Assembly: GCF_000742135.1 (NCBI RefSeq)
Contig: NZ_KN046818.1
Coordinates: 2,276,600-2,340,599 of the forward strand
Direction of reading: 5' to 3'
Length of the DNA stretch: 64,000 nt
Origin: Klebsiella pneumoniae
GTDB lineage: Bacteria > Pseudomonadota > Gammaproteobacteria > Enterobacterales > Enterobacteriaceae
This document shows, piece by piece, positions 26,476 through 35,469 of this stretch (position 1 is the first letter of the stretch; each line of letters starts with the position of its first letter). The position numbers and the translations under genes were made by a program. A model generated the notes under the pieces. The model did not search any database. It had not been told where the DNA came from and saw only the letters and a program-made list of their open reading frames with translations.

Positions 26476-27855
26476 ATGTCTGACGAACATCACAGTGGCC
26501 TGCTTTACGGCCTTGAACAGCGGATCCCACCGCTTCCGGCCTTTTTCAGCGCTCTCCAGCATGTGCTGGCGGGCCTGGTGGGGATCATCACGCCGCCGCT
26601 GATTATCGGCGCTACCCTCGGGCTTGGCGACTGGCTGCCGTATCTCATCAGTATGTCGCTGCTGGCCTCGGGCATCGGCACTTTTCTGCAGTCCAATCGG
26701 GTATGGGGCATCGGCGCCGGGATGATCTGCATGCAGGGCACCAGTTTTGCCTTCCTCGGCGTGACGGTGGCCGGAGGGATGTGGGTAAAAGCGCAGGGCG
26801 GCGGGCCGCAGGATATGATGGCGATGCTGTTTGGCGTTAACTTTGTCGCCGCTCTGGTGCCGGTGATTGTCAGCCGCTTTATCGAACCGCTGAAGAAAAT
26901 CTTTACTCCCATCATTACCGGCAGCGTGATTGCGCTGATCGGCATCAGCCTGATCAAGGTCAGCGTCATCAACTGGTGCGGTGGGGAAAAGGCCGAGGAT
27001 TTCGCCAGCATGAACAATATCGCGCTCGGGGCGGGCACCCTCGGGGTTATCGTCCTGCTGAGCTGCGCCAAAAACCGCTGGCTGCGGCTCTCCTCGGTGG
27101 TGGTGGGCATTGCCGTGGGCTGCATCGCAGCGGGGCTGAGCGGTCAGTTCCATCTTCACAGCCTGGGCGACACCCTGTTTCGCCTGCCGACGCTGTTTCC
27201 GTTCGGCTTTCAGTTTAACAGCGCGATATTTCTGCCGGTCGCCCTGGTGTCGCTGGTCTGTATTCTGGAGGCGGTGGGCGATCTGACGGCCAACTCGCTG
27301 ATTTCACAACAGTCTGTTGACGATCGCGCTTTCCGTAACCGGCTGAAGGGCGGTATCCTGGCGGATGGCGTCAGCTGTATGGTGGCGGCCATGCTCTGTG
27401 CTTTTCCGAACACCACCTTCGCGCAGAACAACGGCGTGATCCAGATGACCGGGGTGGCCAGCCGCTATGTCGGACGCTACATTGGCGTGATTCTGATCCT
27501 GCTCGGGCTGTTCCCCCCGGTGGGCGAACTGCTGCGGCAGATCCCGGCGCCGGTGCTGGGGGGCGCCACGATGGTGATGTTTGGCTGCGTGGTGGCGGCC
27601 GGGATCCGGATTATTACCCAGACCCCGCTGAGCCGTCGCGATGTGCTGATCGTGGGGCTGGCGTTTGGCGCGGGTCTTGGCGTGGAGTCGGTGCCGGCGT
27701 TTCTCAGCCATTTTCCGCCGATGGTCGGCGATCTGTTCGGTTCGGCGGCCACCAGCGGTGGGCTGGTAGCGATAGCGCTGAACCTTATTCTGCCGCAGGA
27801 GCAGGCGGCGACGAAATCGTTAAGGAGTCAGGATGATCGCGCTGAGTCAGTTTAA
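26476..27855 (+). CDS. hpxP: Purine permease of the NCS2 family
   Basis: A 459-residue NCS2/nucleobase-ascorbate transporter. Characteristic segments are QHVLAGLVGIITPPLIIG near the N-terminus, GTSFAFLG in helix 3, and NTTFAQNNGVIQMTGVASRYVG (about residues 320-341, helix 10 motif) followed by PAPVLGGATMVMFG. The start at 26476 (MSDEHHSGL) follows CGGGATATC and lies downstream of the predicted transcription start. It imports a purine such as urate or hypoxanthine. First gene of hpxPQT, overlapping hpxQ by 23 bp. Confidence 0.93.
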   Translation: MSDEHHSGLLYGLEQRIPPLPAFFSALQHVLAGLVGIITPPLIIGATLGLGDWLPYLISMSLLASGIGTFLQSNRVWGIGAGMICMQGTSFAFLGVTVAGGMWVKAQGGGPQDMMAMLFGVNFVAALVPVIVSRFIEPLKKIFTPIITGSVIALIGISLIKVSVINWCGGEKAEDFASMNNIALGAGTLGVIVLLSCAKNRWLRLSSVVVGIAVGCIAAGLSGQFHLHSLGDTLFRLPTLFPFGFQFNSAIFLPVALVSLVCILEAVGDLTANSLISQQSVDDRAFRNRLKGGILADGVSCMVAAMLCAFPNTTFAQNNGVIQMTGVASRYVGRYIGVILILLGLFPPVGELLRQIPAPVLGGATMVMFGCVVAAGIRIITQTPLSRRDVLIVGLAFGAGLGVESVPAFLSHFPPMVGDLFGSAATSGGLVAIALNLILPQEQAATKSLRSQDDRAESV

Positions 27856-28333
27856 CAGCCTGAGCAAAGATGAGGCGGCGGGGCTGCTGGCCCCTTGCGT
27901 GGCGATCCCGGCCTGGGGCGAGACGCTGGTGAGCTTGCGACCTTTCGCCAGCCGCCATGCGCTGCTGCAGGCCGCCCGTAAGGCGATGGCTAACTGGGGA
28001 GAGGATGAGCTGAACGCGGCGCTCAGCGCCCATCCGCGGATCGGTGAGAAGCCGACCGGCGGCCAGGCGCATGCGGCGCTGTCGTGCCAGGAGCAGTCGA
28101 CGGTGGACAGCGAGAATGAGCGGCTCGCGCAGGCCCTGCGGGAGGGGAATGCCCGCTACGAAGCCCGCTTTGGCCGGGTGTTTTTAATCCGCGCCAAAGG
28201 GCGCAGCGGCGATGAGATGTTGCAGGCGCTGACGCACCGGCTGCAGCATACCGCCGACGAAGAAGTGGCCGAGGCGCTTGCCCAGCTGCGAGAGATTACG
28301 ATGTTAAGACTGGAAGGAGTGATTGGCGAATGA
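27833..28333 (+). CDS. hpxQ: OHCU decarboxylase
   Basis: A 166-residue 2-oxo-4-hydroxy-4-carboxy-5-ureidoimidazoline decarboxylase, the last step of urate oxidation to (S)-allantoin. The all-helical family is recognised by AHPRIGEKPTGGQ with the catalytic His67, and by SCQEQSTVD and NARYEARFGRVFLIRAKGRS. The ribosome site AAGGAGTCAGG lies within hpxP. It overlaps hpxT by four bases (ATGA). Confidence 0.95.
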   Translation: MIALSQFNSLSKDEAAGLLAPCVAIPAWGETLVSLRPFASRHALLQAARKAMANWGEDELNAALSAHPRIGEKPTGGQAHAALSCQEQSTVDSENERLAQALREGNARYEARFGRVFLIRAKGRSGDEMLQALTHRLQHTADEEVAEALAQLREITMLRLEGVIGE

Positions 28334-28656
28334 GCATCCTGAGCACCCATATTCTGGATATTTCCACCGGTACGCCGGCAGAAGGCGTAACGGTCAGCCT
28401 GAGCCGGGAGGGCGAGACGCTGGCGAACCTGGTGACCAACGCCCAGGGGCGTATCGCCACCTTTAGCGCCGAGCCGCTGCCGGCGGGGCGCTATTGCTTA
28501 ACAGCGGAAACCGGGGCGTGGTTTGCCCGCGCCGGGCGCGAGAGCGTCTTTACCCGGGCGCAGATTGATTTTGTTATCGGCGAGGCGGCAGAGGACCATT
28601 TCCATCTGCCGTTTCTCATCGCCCCGGGCGGGTGGTCGACCTACCGCGGCAGCTAA
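28330..28656 (+). CDS. hpxT: 5-hydroxyisourate hydrolase
   Basis: A 108-residue transthyretin-related protein that hydrolyses 5-hydroxyisourate to OHCU. The N-terminal STHILD with the catalytic histidine, the HFHLPFLIAPGGWSTYRGS end with the YRGS signature tetrapeptide and normal length all agree. No signal peptide, so cytoplasmic, like HpxO and HpxQ. Last gene of hpxPQT, followed by a repetitive palindromic element rather than a simple terminator. Confidence 0.95.
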   Translation: MSILSTHILDISTGTPAEGVTVSLSREGETLANLVTNAQGRIATFSAEPLPAGRYCLTAETGAWFARAGRESVFTRAQIDFVIGEAAEDHFHLPFLIAPGGWSTYRGS

Positions 28657-28729
28657 GCGCGGCTGCCCGCTGCCGGGCGGCGCGGCCCTTGCCCGGCCTG
28701 GATCGTTACGGAGCGGTGAGAGACAGCCC

Positions 28730-28761
28730 GTAGGCCCGGTAAGGCGCAGCCGCCACCGGGC
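28730..28761. repeat. REP (repetitive extragenic palindrome) element
   Basis: GTAGGCCCGGTAAGGCGCA...GCCACCGGGC is the Klebsiella form of the enterobacterial REP unit: GCCCGGT and ACCGGGC arms with the usual TAAGGCG internal bulge. It stands 74 bp after hpxT, probably stabilising the end of the mRNA. Confidence 0.75.
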
Positions 28762-28797
28762 ATGTACAGGTGGCTCCGGCGATCATCCTTCCTGTTT

Positions 28798-28899
28798 TAT
28801 CCCCACACAAGGATGATTATTCTATTATCCCCACCAAGGGATATCCTTGACATTATCCCCTGTAGGGTATAAAACCAAGTTTATCCCGACAGGGGGATA
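28798..28899. promoter_or_regulatory. Four HipB operators at 28-bp intervals
   Basis: The HipB consensus TATCC-N8-GGATA is met exactly at 28826-28843 and 28882-28899, and with one mismatch at 28798-28815 (last base) and 28854-28871 (second base of the right arm). The four starts are 28 bp apart to the base, so all sites lie at related helical faces. E. coli hipBA also has four operators. Confidence 0.88.
28847..28873 (+). promoter_or_regulatory. hipBA promoter
   Basis: TTGACA at 28847-28852 and TATAAA at 28868-28873 with a short 15-bp spacer (a 16-17-bp register is also possible). The third operator spans the spacer and -10 box, so HipB binding would block RNA polymerase. Confidence 0.65.
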
Positions 28900-28921
28900 A
28901 ATGATGGTGAGGAACAAGGCG

Positions 28922-29188
28922 ATGAATTCCCCGCAGATATACAGTCCCGTGCAGCTGGCCAATTACCTGAAGCTGCTGCGCCAGCAGAACCACTGGACCC
29001 AGGATGCGCTGGCCAGGCGGATCGGCATTAAGCAGGCCACGCTGTCCAATTTTGAAAATCACCCCGACAAAACCACCTTAACCACGCTGTTTAAGATCCT
29101 CCAGTCGCTGGGGGTGGTGATGACGCTGAACGCCAAAGCTGCTGAGACGGCGCCGGCTCCCGATAACAACACGGACCTTGACTGGTAA
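28922..29188 (+). CDS. hipB: HipB antitoxin and repressor
   Basis: An 88-residue helix-turn-helix protein, the same length as E. coli HipB when started at 28922 (MNSPQIYSPVQLAN). Earlier ATGs at 28901 and 28904 are possible. The HTH is WTQDALARRIGIKQATLSNFE (broken here: starts near residue 27), closely matching E. coli. It neutralises HipA and represses its own operon through four operators. The C-terminal tail DNNTDLDW ends in tryptophan, like the E. coli degron end. The stop overlaps the hipA start (TAATG). Confidence 0.93.
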   Translation: MNSPQIYSPVQLANYLKLLRQQNHWTQDALARRIGIKQATLSNFENHPDKTTLTTLFKILQSLGVVMTLNAKAAETAPAPDNNTDLDW

Positions 29189-30510
29189 TGGCGACGCTTA
29201 CCACCTGGATGAACAATGTGCGCGTGGGAACCTTAACCCGCCAGGCTAACGGGGCGCACAGTTTTCGCTATGACGAAGAGTGGCTGCGCAGCCTGCGCGC
29301 CAGACCGCTCTCCCTCTCACTGCCGCTGCAGTATGGCAATATCACTGCCGACGCGGTGTATCACTATTTTGATAACCTGCTGCCCGACAGCCCGCAGGTC
29401 CGCGACCGGATCGTCAGGCGCTATCAGGCGCGCTCGAAGCAGCCGTTCGATCTGCTGGCCGAAGTCGGGCGGGATAGCGTAGGGGCGGTGACCCTCCTGC
29501 CGCCGGGGGAAGAGGCGCACCTGGAAGGATTACGCTGGCAGACGCTGGACGAGGCGCAGCTTACCGCCTTGCTGACCGCTTACCAGTCGGATATCCCCCT
29601 CGGGATGATTACCGGCCAGGACGATTTCCGTATCTCGGTGGCCGGCGCCCAGGAGAAAACGGCGCTGCTGCGGATGGGCGAGCAGTGGTGTATTCCGCAG
29701 GGCGCCACGCCGACCACGCATATCATTAAGCTGCCCATCGGCGAGATAAAGCAGCCCAATGCGACGCTGGATCTGCGTGAAAGCGTGGATAATGAGTATC
29801 TGTGCCTGGCACTGGCCAGAGAACTGGGCCTGGCGGTGCCGGAAGCGGAGATCATCGCCACCCCGCGGATCCGCGCCCTGGCGGTAACCCGCTTCGACCG
29901 GCGCTGGGCGCAGGAGGGACGGGTGCTGCTGCGTCTGCCGCAGGAGGATCTGTGTCAGGCTTTTGGTCTTCCTTCAGCGATGAAATATGAGTCTGACGGC
30001 GGGCCGGGTATCGCCGCGATCATGACCTTTCTGCTGGGCTCGAGTGAAGCGCTGAAAGATCGCTATGACTTTATGAAGTTCATGGTCTTCCAGTGGCTGA
30101 CGGGGGCGACGGACGGTCACGCAAAAAACTTCTCAATTTACCTGTTGCCCGGCGGCAGCTACCGCTTAACACCGTTCTACGACATTATTTCGGCGTTTCC
30201 GGTGCTGGGCGGCACGGGACTGCATCTGCGCGATCTGAAGCTGTCGATGGGGCTCAATGCCACAAAAGGGCGTAAAACAGAGATTAACGCCATCTATCCG
30301 CGTCATTTTCTGGCGACGGCCAAAGCGGTGAACTTTCCCCGGGAGCAGATGCTGGCGATCCTCCAGGAGTTTGCCGGGCATGTGCCGCAGGCAATCGAAA
30401 GCGCTCGCCGGACGCTGCCGGCGGACTTTTCCAGCCACGTCTGGCAGGCCATTACAGAGAACATGCTGAAGCTGCACGCCCGCCTGCAGCAAGGGCTGCA
30501 GGCGCTATAG
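29188..30510 (+). CDS. hipA: HipA toxin, serine/threonine kinase
   Basis: A 440-residue kinase, same length as E. coli HipA, which phosphorylates glutamyl-tRNA synthetase GltX and induces dormancy. The autophosphorylation serine is Ser150 (DFRISVAGAQEK), catalytic Asp309 lies in GATDGHAKNFS and magnesium ligand Asp332 in FYDIISAF. The two positions altered in the high-persistence hipA7 allele, Gly22 and Asp291, are wild type here. It is translationally coupled to hipB. The module looks fully functional. Confidence 0.95.
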   Translation: MATLTTWMNNVRVGTLTRQANGAHSFRYDEEWLRSLRARPLSLSLPLQYGNITADAVYHYFDNLLPDSPQVRDRIVRRYQARSKQPFDLLAEVGRDSVGAVTLLPPGEEAHLEGLRWQTLDEAQLTALLTAYQSDIPLGMITGQDDFRISVAGAQEKTALLRMGEQWCIPQGATPTTHIIKLPIGEIKQPNATLDLRESVDNEYLCLALARELGLAVPEAEIIATPRIRALAVTRFDRRWAQEGRVLLRLPQEDLCQAFGLPSAMKYESDGGPGIAAIMTFLLGSSEALKDRYDFMKFMVFQWLTGATDGHAKNFSIYLLPGGSYRLTPFYDIISAFPVLGGTGLHLRDLKLSMGLNATKGRKTEINAIYPRHFLATAKAVNFPREQMLAILQEFAGHVPQAIESARRTLPADFSSHVWQAITENMLKLHARLQQGLQAL

Positions 30511-30526
30511 CAGAGCCGGCTGGCGG

Positions 30527-31819
30527 CTAGCTCTGCGGCTGCCCCCAGCGGCTGCGCAAATAGTTAACCGCCTGCCGGGTTTGCGGCTGATTGAGGTTGT
30601 TTTCGCGGAACAAGATGGTGCCCTGGATCTGCGGCAGAGTCTCATTGAGATCGAGCTGCTTTTTCAGCTCCGGCACGCCGCCATCCACCGTCCAGTCAGG
30701 CTCGTTTTTGGACGGTTCACCCACCTTGTACAGCGCCACGCCGATATACAGCCGGGTATGGGTCGGTTTAACCACCTCGGCCCACCAGTTGGCCAGCACA
30801 TCATAGCGCGCGGCATCGCGGGCAAACGGCCAGTAGATCTGCGGCGCGATGTAGTCGAGCAGTCCCTGCTGCACCCAGCTGCGGGTATCGGCATAGGATT
30901 CATCATAGGCGGCCGCGCCCCGGGTATCCGACCCCGCCGGATCGTGGGAGCGGTTGCGCCACACCCCGGCCGGGCTCACGCCAAACTCGACGTTCGGATT
31001 GAGCTTTTTGATGGTGGTGGAAACCTGGGCTATGAGCTGCTGGGTGTTATGCCGCCGCCAGTCGCCCTTCGAGGCATAGCCCTGCCCGTAACGGCGGAAA
31101 GTCTCGTTGTCGTTAAGCGGTGAAGAGGCGGTTTCGGTGTAGAAATAGTCGTCGAACTGCACGCCGTCAATCGGGTAGTTCTGCACCACTTCAGCGACGA
31201 TGCTGGTGATCCAGTCCCGTGCTTCGGGAATGCCCGGGTCGAGGACAAAGCGATCGCTGGCGGTGCGGATCCAGTTACGGTGCAGGACGAACACGCTGGC
31301 CGGTACCTGGGTGAGGGTGTTGTTCAGCTCGGCAATCGTCGACGGTTTGGTGTTGACCGAGACGCGGTAGGGGTTAAACCACGCGTGAACCTTCATGCCG
31401 CGCTTGTGCGCTTCATCCAGCATAAACTGCAGCGGATCGTAGCCAGGGTATTCGCCGATTTTGCCGGTCAGCATATCGGACCACGGCAGAATATCCGACC
31501 GCCAGAGCGCCGTACCGTCCGGTTTCACCTGGAAAAAGACGGTGTTGATCCCCAGGCGCTGCAGGTTATCGAGTTTAGCGATCAGCGCCAGCTTCTGCTG
31601 CGTGATGCGGCTCTCCGGCGTGCTGGCGATAATCGACCCGACCGGCGGCCAGTCAAGGCGCGAAACGGTGGTGAGCCACACGCCGCGCACCGGCTCCCGG
31701 TGCGCCTGCCCGGCTTTGACGGCGGCAGCGTTCGGCGGCGTGACAAGGGATTTAGGGGCTTTACTGGTGCAGCTGAACAGCATGCCAGCGGCGATGAGCG
31801 CCGCGCCTGCCAGCGCCAC
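30527..31819 (-). CDS. digH: Divisome-localised glycosyl hydrolase, lipoprotein (YddW)
   Basis: A 430-residue or longer GH-like family 10 lipoprotein, closely related along its length to E. coli DigH, which cleaves denuded peptidoglycan glycans at the septum. A signal peptide ends in a lipobox-like FSC (ALIAAGMLFSC). Core segments RGVWLTTVSRLDWPP, FFQVKPDGTALW and GVQFDDYFYT are conserved. The first conventional start is the GTG at 31819, but the frame stays open upstream and encodes SHSRRFPLASK, an ideal positively charged signal-peptide beginning. No ATG, GTG or TTG precedes that part; see findings. Confidence 0.88.
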   Translation of the reverse strand: MALAGAALIAAGMLFSCTSKAPKSLVTPPNAAAVKAGQAHREPVRGVWLTTVSRLDWPPVGSIIASTPESRITQQKLALIAKLDNLQRLGINTVFFQVKPDGTALWRSDILPWSDMLTGKIGEYPGYDPLQFMLDEAHKRGMKVHAWFNPYRVSVNTKPSTIAELNNTLTQVPASVFVLHRNWIRTASDRFVLDPGIPEARDWITSIVAEVVQNYPIDGVQFDDYFYTETASSPLNDNETFRRYGQGYASKGDWRRHNTQQLIAQVSTTIKKLNPNVEFGVSPAGVWRNRSHDPAGSDTRGAAAYDESYADTRSWVQQGLLDYIAPQIYWPFARDAARYDVLANWWAEVVKPTHTRLYIGVALYKVGEPSKNEPDWTVDGGVPELKKQLDLNETLPQIQGTILFRENNLNQPQTRQAVNYLRSRWGQPQS

Positions 31820-31960
31820 TTTGCTGGCTAAGGGGAATCGACGAGAATGGCTGATGATGAACTCCCGTGTACTCAGATCGTCGCGTGTAGGCGCTATTCT
31901 CTTACGATTCGCCGGTCAGAGCAATTCCTTCATCCGCTTCATCCGTCGGTTCGCCATCGC

Positions 31961-32965
31961 CTAGTCATAATGCAAGGTATAGGTCGCGACGGCCGACACC
32001 TGACCGGCGGTGATCCGGGAACGTGTCTGGTAGTAGCGGGCAGTGAGCGGCAGGGTAAACCGGCCCGCGCTCGCGCTGCCCAGCGTCATCTCATGATTCA
32101 GTACGACCGGCTGACGATGGTAAAGCAACTGCACGCCAATACCCTGCGCCCGATCGTCGGTGGCGTCATTGCGCAGAACGCCATGCCCCCGGGCGGAGAG
32201 GGGCTCCGCGCCGTCAACTCGCAGGAAAATCGTGACCGCGCTGTTGCAATCCAGCTGCAGCGCGAAAGGGGTGTCGCCGGTGGTTTTGCCGACGCCGCCG
32301 AAGTGGTCAAGCATCGCCGCAGGGAGCTTGATCAGGGCTGGCGTGGCGTCATTCACTGAACATCCCGCGGTGCTGATCCTGCCGGTTAAGTCTAACGCGG
32401 CCAGCGGGGTATGCTCCGCCATTAAAAAGCGCTCGCTGTGATACTCAAGCTCGCCCGGCGTCGCCGCGGGACCGGTTTTAATGAGCTCAATCGTCAGGCG
32501 GAAATAGCCCAGTTTCCACACCGCATCGGGCAAGGCGGCGGGATTGTCCACCCGTTGGCTAAACGGCGAGGGCGTCGGCCGGTCAGGAAAGCCGCCATAG
32601 CCGCCGATAGCGCGCAGCGATACGCGAACGCCAATGCCGGCGAGGTTAGTTTGATAAACCGTCGGTCGCGTCACTCCCCCGGACAGCAGACTGTCCAGCA
32701 GCAGCGGTGACAGCCCGTGCGGATCGTCCGCGCAGCGGATCCACTGTTCGCCGCCGTCGCTAAGGCGGTTCCAGGCGAAACTTTTATGATACAGCGGGGT
32801 GCCGGGTCTGGCGTCAGCCGGAACCGTGAACTGCCCCACGTTCAGCCGAAGGGGGGAGGCCTGGCCGCGGACAAACACTGGCGTACAGGCCCATCCGCTG
32901 GCGGCCGGTAACAGAATAAATAACAGCGTCATGGCGACCCGACGCAGGAGAGTTAAAAAGGACAT
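31961..32965 (-). CDS. Fimbrial tip adhesin
   Basis: A 334-residue two-domain fimbrial protein. Signal peptide about residues 1-26 (ending ASGWA before CTPVFV). The N-terminal lectin-like half has paired cysteines (CTP and CADD), and the C-terminal pilin domain begins near STAGCSVND and ends with ATYTLHYD, the usual beta-zipper end with penultimate tyrosine. This arrangement is that of FimH-type adhesins, although sequence similarity to FimH is low. Last gene of a pilin-chaperone-usher-adhesin operon; overlaps the usher gene by 13 bp. Receptor unknown. Confidence 0.82.
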   Translation of the reverse strand: MSFLTLLRRVAMTLLFILLPAASGWACTPVFVRGQASPLRLNVGQFTVPADARPGTPLYHKSFAWNRLSDGGEQWIRCADDPHGLSPLLLDSLLSGGVTRPTVYQTNLAGIGVRVSLRAIGGYGGFPDRPTPSPFSQRVDNPAALPDAVWKLGYFRLTIELIKTGPAATPGELEYHSERFLMAEHTPLAALDLTGRISTAGCSVNDATPALIKLPAAMLDHFGGVGKTTGDTPFALQLDCNSAVTIFLRVDGAEPLSARGHGVLRNDATDDRAQGIGVQLLYHRQPVVLNHEMTLGSASAGRFTLPLTARYYQTRSRITAGQVSAVATYTLHYD

Positions 32966-35454
32966 GATAACGTCTGCTGTAAAATGAGTGGATGGGGGGG
33001 CTGCGCCAGCGTCGGGGTGAGATCGTAGCGGGCGCTACAGCGCTGCTGAGGGCCCGGCCCCCATTGCGCATAAAGGGTGCCTTTTGGCGCCAGGCCGGCC
33101 AGGTACACCTGACCCTCGCTGGCAACGATGCTGTTGGTGTCTTTGGCGCGTACTTCGCTGCCAAAGGGCAGCGGTTGTCCCCGCGACTGCAGCGTAAACA
33201 GCGCCTTATAGCCAACGTGGGTGTGAAAGCGCGCCAGAACCACCGCGTCTTTGGTAGGGACCAGCGTCGCGGTGCTGTTGGCCAGATCCACATTCTCCGG
33301 CAGCGAATGGCTGTCGAGAGAGACGTCGTTGCGGTGATAGGCGGTGGCGAAGGGCAGCACGGCGTACCCGTCACCATTGGTGGCGATGGTTTTCTGGTTG
33401 GCGAGGGTCACACCCCCGGCGCCACCGGCGTCAATCAGGACGACAGCGCCATTCATTTCCGGTGTAAAGACTACCCCGTGGCGGTGAATCAGAATGCCCC
33501 CGCTGGCGCCGTAGTTCAGACGAGCGGCCTGCGAATCGTGGCTGTAGCCGAGATTCAGATCGCCCCTTCCACTGCTGTACCCGGCCGTCAGGCTGCCGCT
33601 GGACCCGTTTTGCCGATCGCGGGTTTGGCTGACGGCGTAGCTAAGCGCGTGATTGTCCAGCAATGTGCCGTTGAGGCTGACCATCTGACTGCCAACGCTG
33701 TGGCGGGAGGAGGTCAGGGTATAGCCGGCATAGCTCCCCGGCAGCAGGTGGCTCAACGGCACGGAAAGTGACAACGTCACCACTTTGTCGGAATGCGGCT
33801 CGTCATCCTCCTCGTCACCGTGGCTACTGCGGGAGTCGCTGTAGCTGAGCGACCACGCGATACCGTGAACCTGGCTGCTGATCCCCATATTGGCGGTACG
33901 CTGTGAGGCGCCCCCTGACCAGTAGCTGTCCTGGTCGAGGCTCAGATAGAGGGTGATATCGTACGGCAGGCTCTGGCTGGCGGTGATTTGCAGGGTCGTT
34001 TTTTTGTTGTCGTTATCCCGCGAGTCGGCGTCGGGATCCGGGCTGGAATACGCCTCGCTCAGCGTGGCATAGCGCTGATGCGAATAACGCCAGCCGGTGA
34101 AAGTGAACTGCGTGCCAAGACGATCAAAACCTTTGCTGTACTGGAGCTGCCAGGCCCGGCCATCGATCGGATCCTGCTGGTGCCGGTCGCGGGCGTTTAA
34201 CAGCTGCAGCGAGAGCGCCCCGGCTTCTCCCAACCCCTGTCCTGCGCCGAGCGAGAGGTTATGGTATTGCGCCGCGCTCTGCAGTCCGCCAAACAGCGTC
34301 AGGTTATGGGCGAACCCGCGCATCAGCGACAGCTGCATCATCAACGGCCGCTGGCTGGCATCGTCGCTATGGTAGCGCCCGGCGACCAGGTTGTATTTCA
34401 GGCTGCCTTCGCGCTGCATGCTGGTCACCGAAGCATACGGCTGGGTGAAGCGGCGGATTTCGCCATCCGACTCTTTGACGGCAACCTCAAGATTGCCGCT
34501 GCTGGCGGTGGGATAAAGATCGTCAATCACGAACGCGCCGGGGGTGACGTAGGTTTGATACAGCACGTAGCCATTTTGCCGAACCGTGACCTGGGCGTTG
34601 GTTCTGGCAATCCCGCGGATGGTCGGGGCAAAACCTTTCTGCGAGTCCGGGAGCATTGCATCGCTGGAGGCGAGGGATATTCCCTGAAACTGTACCGCGT
34701 CAAACACATCGCCCGACGTGAAGGTATCCCCGAGGGTCAGTTCACTCTGCCAGCGCGTCAGGTCGCGCTCAAGCCAGGCGCCGCTGGTCGTCCACTGGGG
34801 CTTATCATCGCTGTTGGCGGTCAGGCTATTGCTGGCGCGCAGGCGCCAGGCGCCGACGTTCACGCCGCTTTTCAACATCAGATAGTTATCGCGCTCGGTG
34901 CTGCCCTCGCGGGTACGCTGGCTGGCGCCTGAATAACGATAGTTACTCTGAAAGGCGCTAATACCTTCGTCCCACAGCGCAGAGGGAACATTATCCCTCG
35001 CCCGGTGCGTCATCAGCGCCTGAGGAATGGTCATTACCAGCCGCTGATGAGCAAAATCGAAATTGACCGTGCTGCCCGGCAGCAGCGCGTTGAGTTCGGG
35101 ACATGAGCGGGACGTTGCGCCGGGCGCCTGGGACAGCACGGCCGGGTTAACTCCGGCCTGCAGCAGATCTTCCGGCTTAAGGCAGGGCGTGAGCTGTCCG
35201 CGATCGTTCTGGCGAAACGTGACGGTCTTACGGGCGTCCAGCGTGACGCCGTTGACCTGCCAGCTCACCGGATAGTCGCCTGGCGGCTGGCCCGCCTGCT
35301 GATTGAAGCGTTGCAGATCCACTGCCGGCAAATGGTCGTTTTTCTCCAGCAGATCCATATTAAAGGTCGCCTGGGCGTGCAAGAGCGCGCTCTGTCCGCC
35401 CAGCAGGATGGAGAGGCTGACGACGGTAACGGTATGAGCCGGGCCGTGGCGCAT
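32953..35454 (-). CDS. Fimbrial outer-membrane usher
   Basis: An 833-residue PapC/FimD-type usher. A signal peptide is followed by ATFNMDLLEKND, the usual N-domain opening. The barrel motif YPTASSGNLEVAVKESDG and plug region are typical, and the C-terminus carries AKGTLYAQWGPGPQQRCSARYDL-like end (split here), with a late cysteine. It assembles pilins handed over by the chaperone. It follows the chaperone by 15 bp and overlaps the adhesin. Confidence 0.92.
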   Translation of the reverse strand: MRHGPAHTVTVVSLSILLGGQSALLHAQATFNMDLLEKNDHLPAVDLQRFNQQAGQPPGDYPVSWQVNGVTLDARKTVTFRQNDRGQLTPCLKPEDLLQAGVNPAVLSQAPGATSRSCPELNALLPGSTVNFDFAHQRLVMTIPQALMTHRARDNVPSALWDEGISAFQSNYRYSGASQRTREGSTERDNYLMLKSGVNVGAWRLRASNSLTANSDDKPQWTTSGAWLERDLTRWQSELTLGDTFTSGDVFDAVQFQGISLASSDAMLPDSQKGFAPTIRGIARTNAQVTVRQNGYVLYQTYVTPGAFVIDDLYPTASSGNLEVAVKESDGEIRRFTQPYASVTSMQREGSLKYNLVAGRYHSDDASQRPLMMQLSLMRGFAHNLTLFGGLQSAAQYHNLSLGAGQGLGEAGALSLQLLNARDRHQQDPIDGRAWQLQYSKGFDRLGTQFTFTGWRYSHQRYATLSEAYSSPDPDADSRDNDNKKTTLQITASQSLPYDITLYLSLDQDSYWSGGASQRTANMGISSQVHGIAWSLSYSDSRSSHGDEEDDEPHSDKVVTLSLSVPLSHLLPGSYAGYTLTSSRHSVGSQMVSLNGTLLDNHALSYAVSQTRDRQNGSSGSLTAGYSSGRGDLNLGYSHDSQAARLNYGASGGILIHRHGVVFTPEMNGAVVLIDAGGAGGVTLANQKTIATNGDGYAVLPFATAYHRNDVSLDSHSLPENVDLANSTATLVPTKDAVVLARFHTHVGYKALFTLQSRGQPLPFGSEVRAKDTNSIVASEGQVYLAGLAPKGTLYAQWGPGPQQRCSARYDLTPTLAQPPHPLILQQTLSCPF

Positions 35455-35469
35455 CGCGACATCAGACGC

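Noticed and set aside
28798-28899. Regularly spaced 28-bp pattern as a CRISPR array
   Set aside because: The repeats are HipB operators (TATCC-N8-GGATA) in front of hipBA with only 10 bp between them, not direct repeats with spacers.
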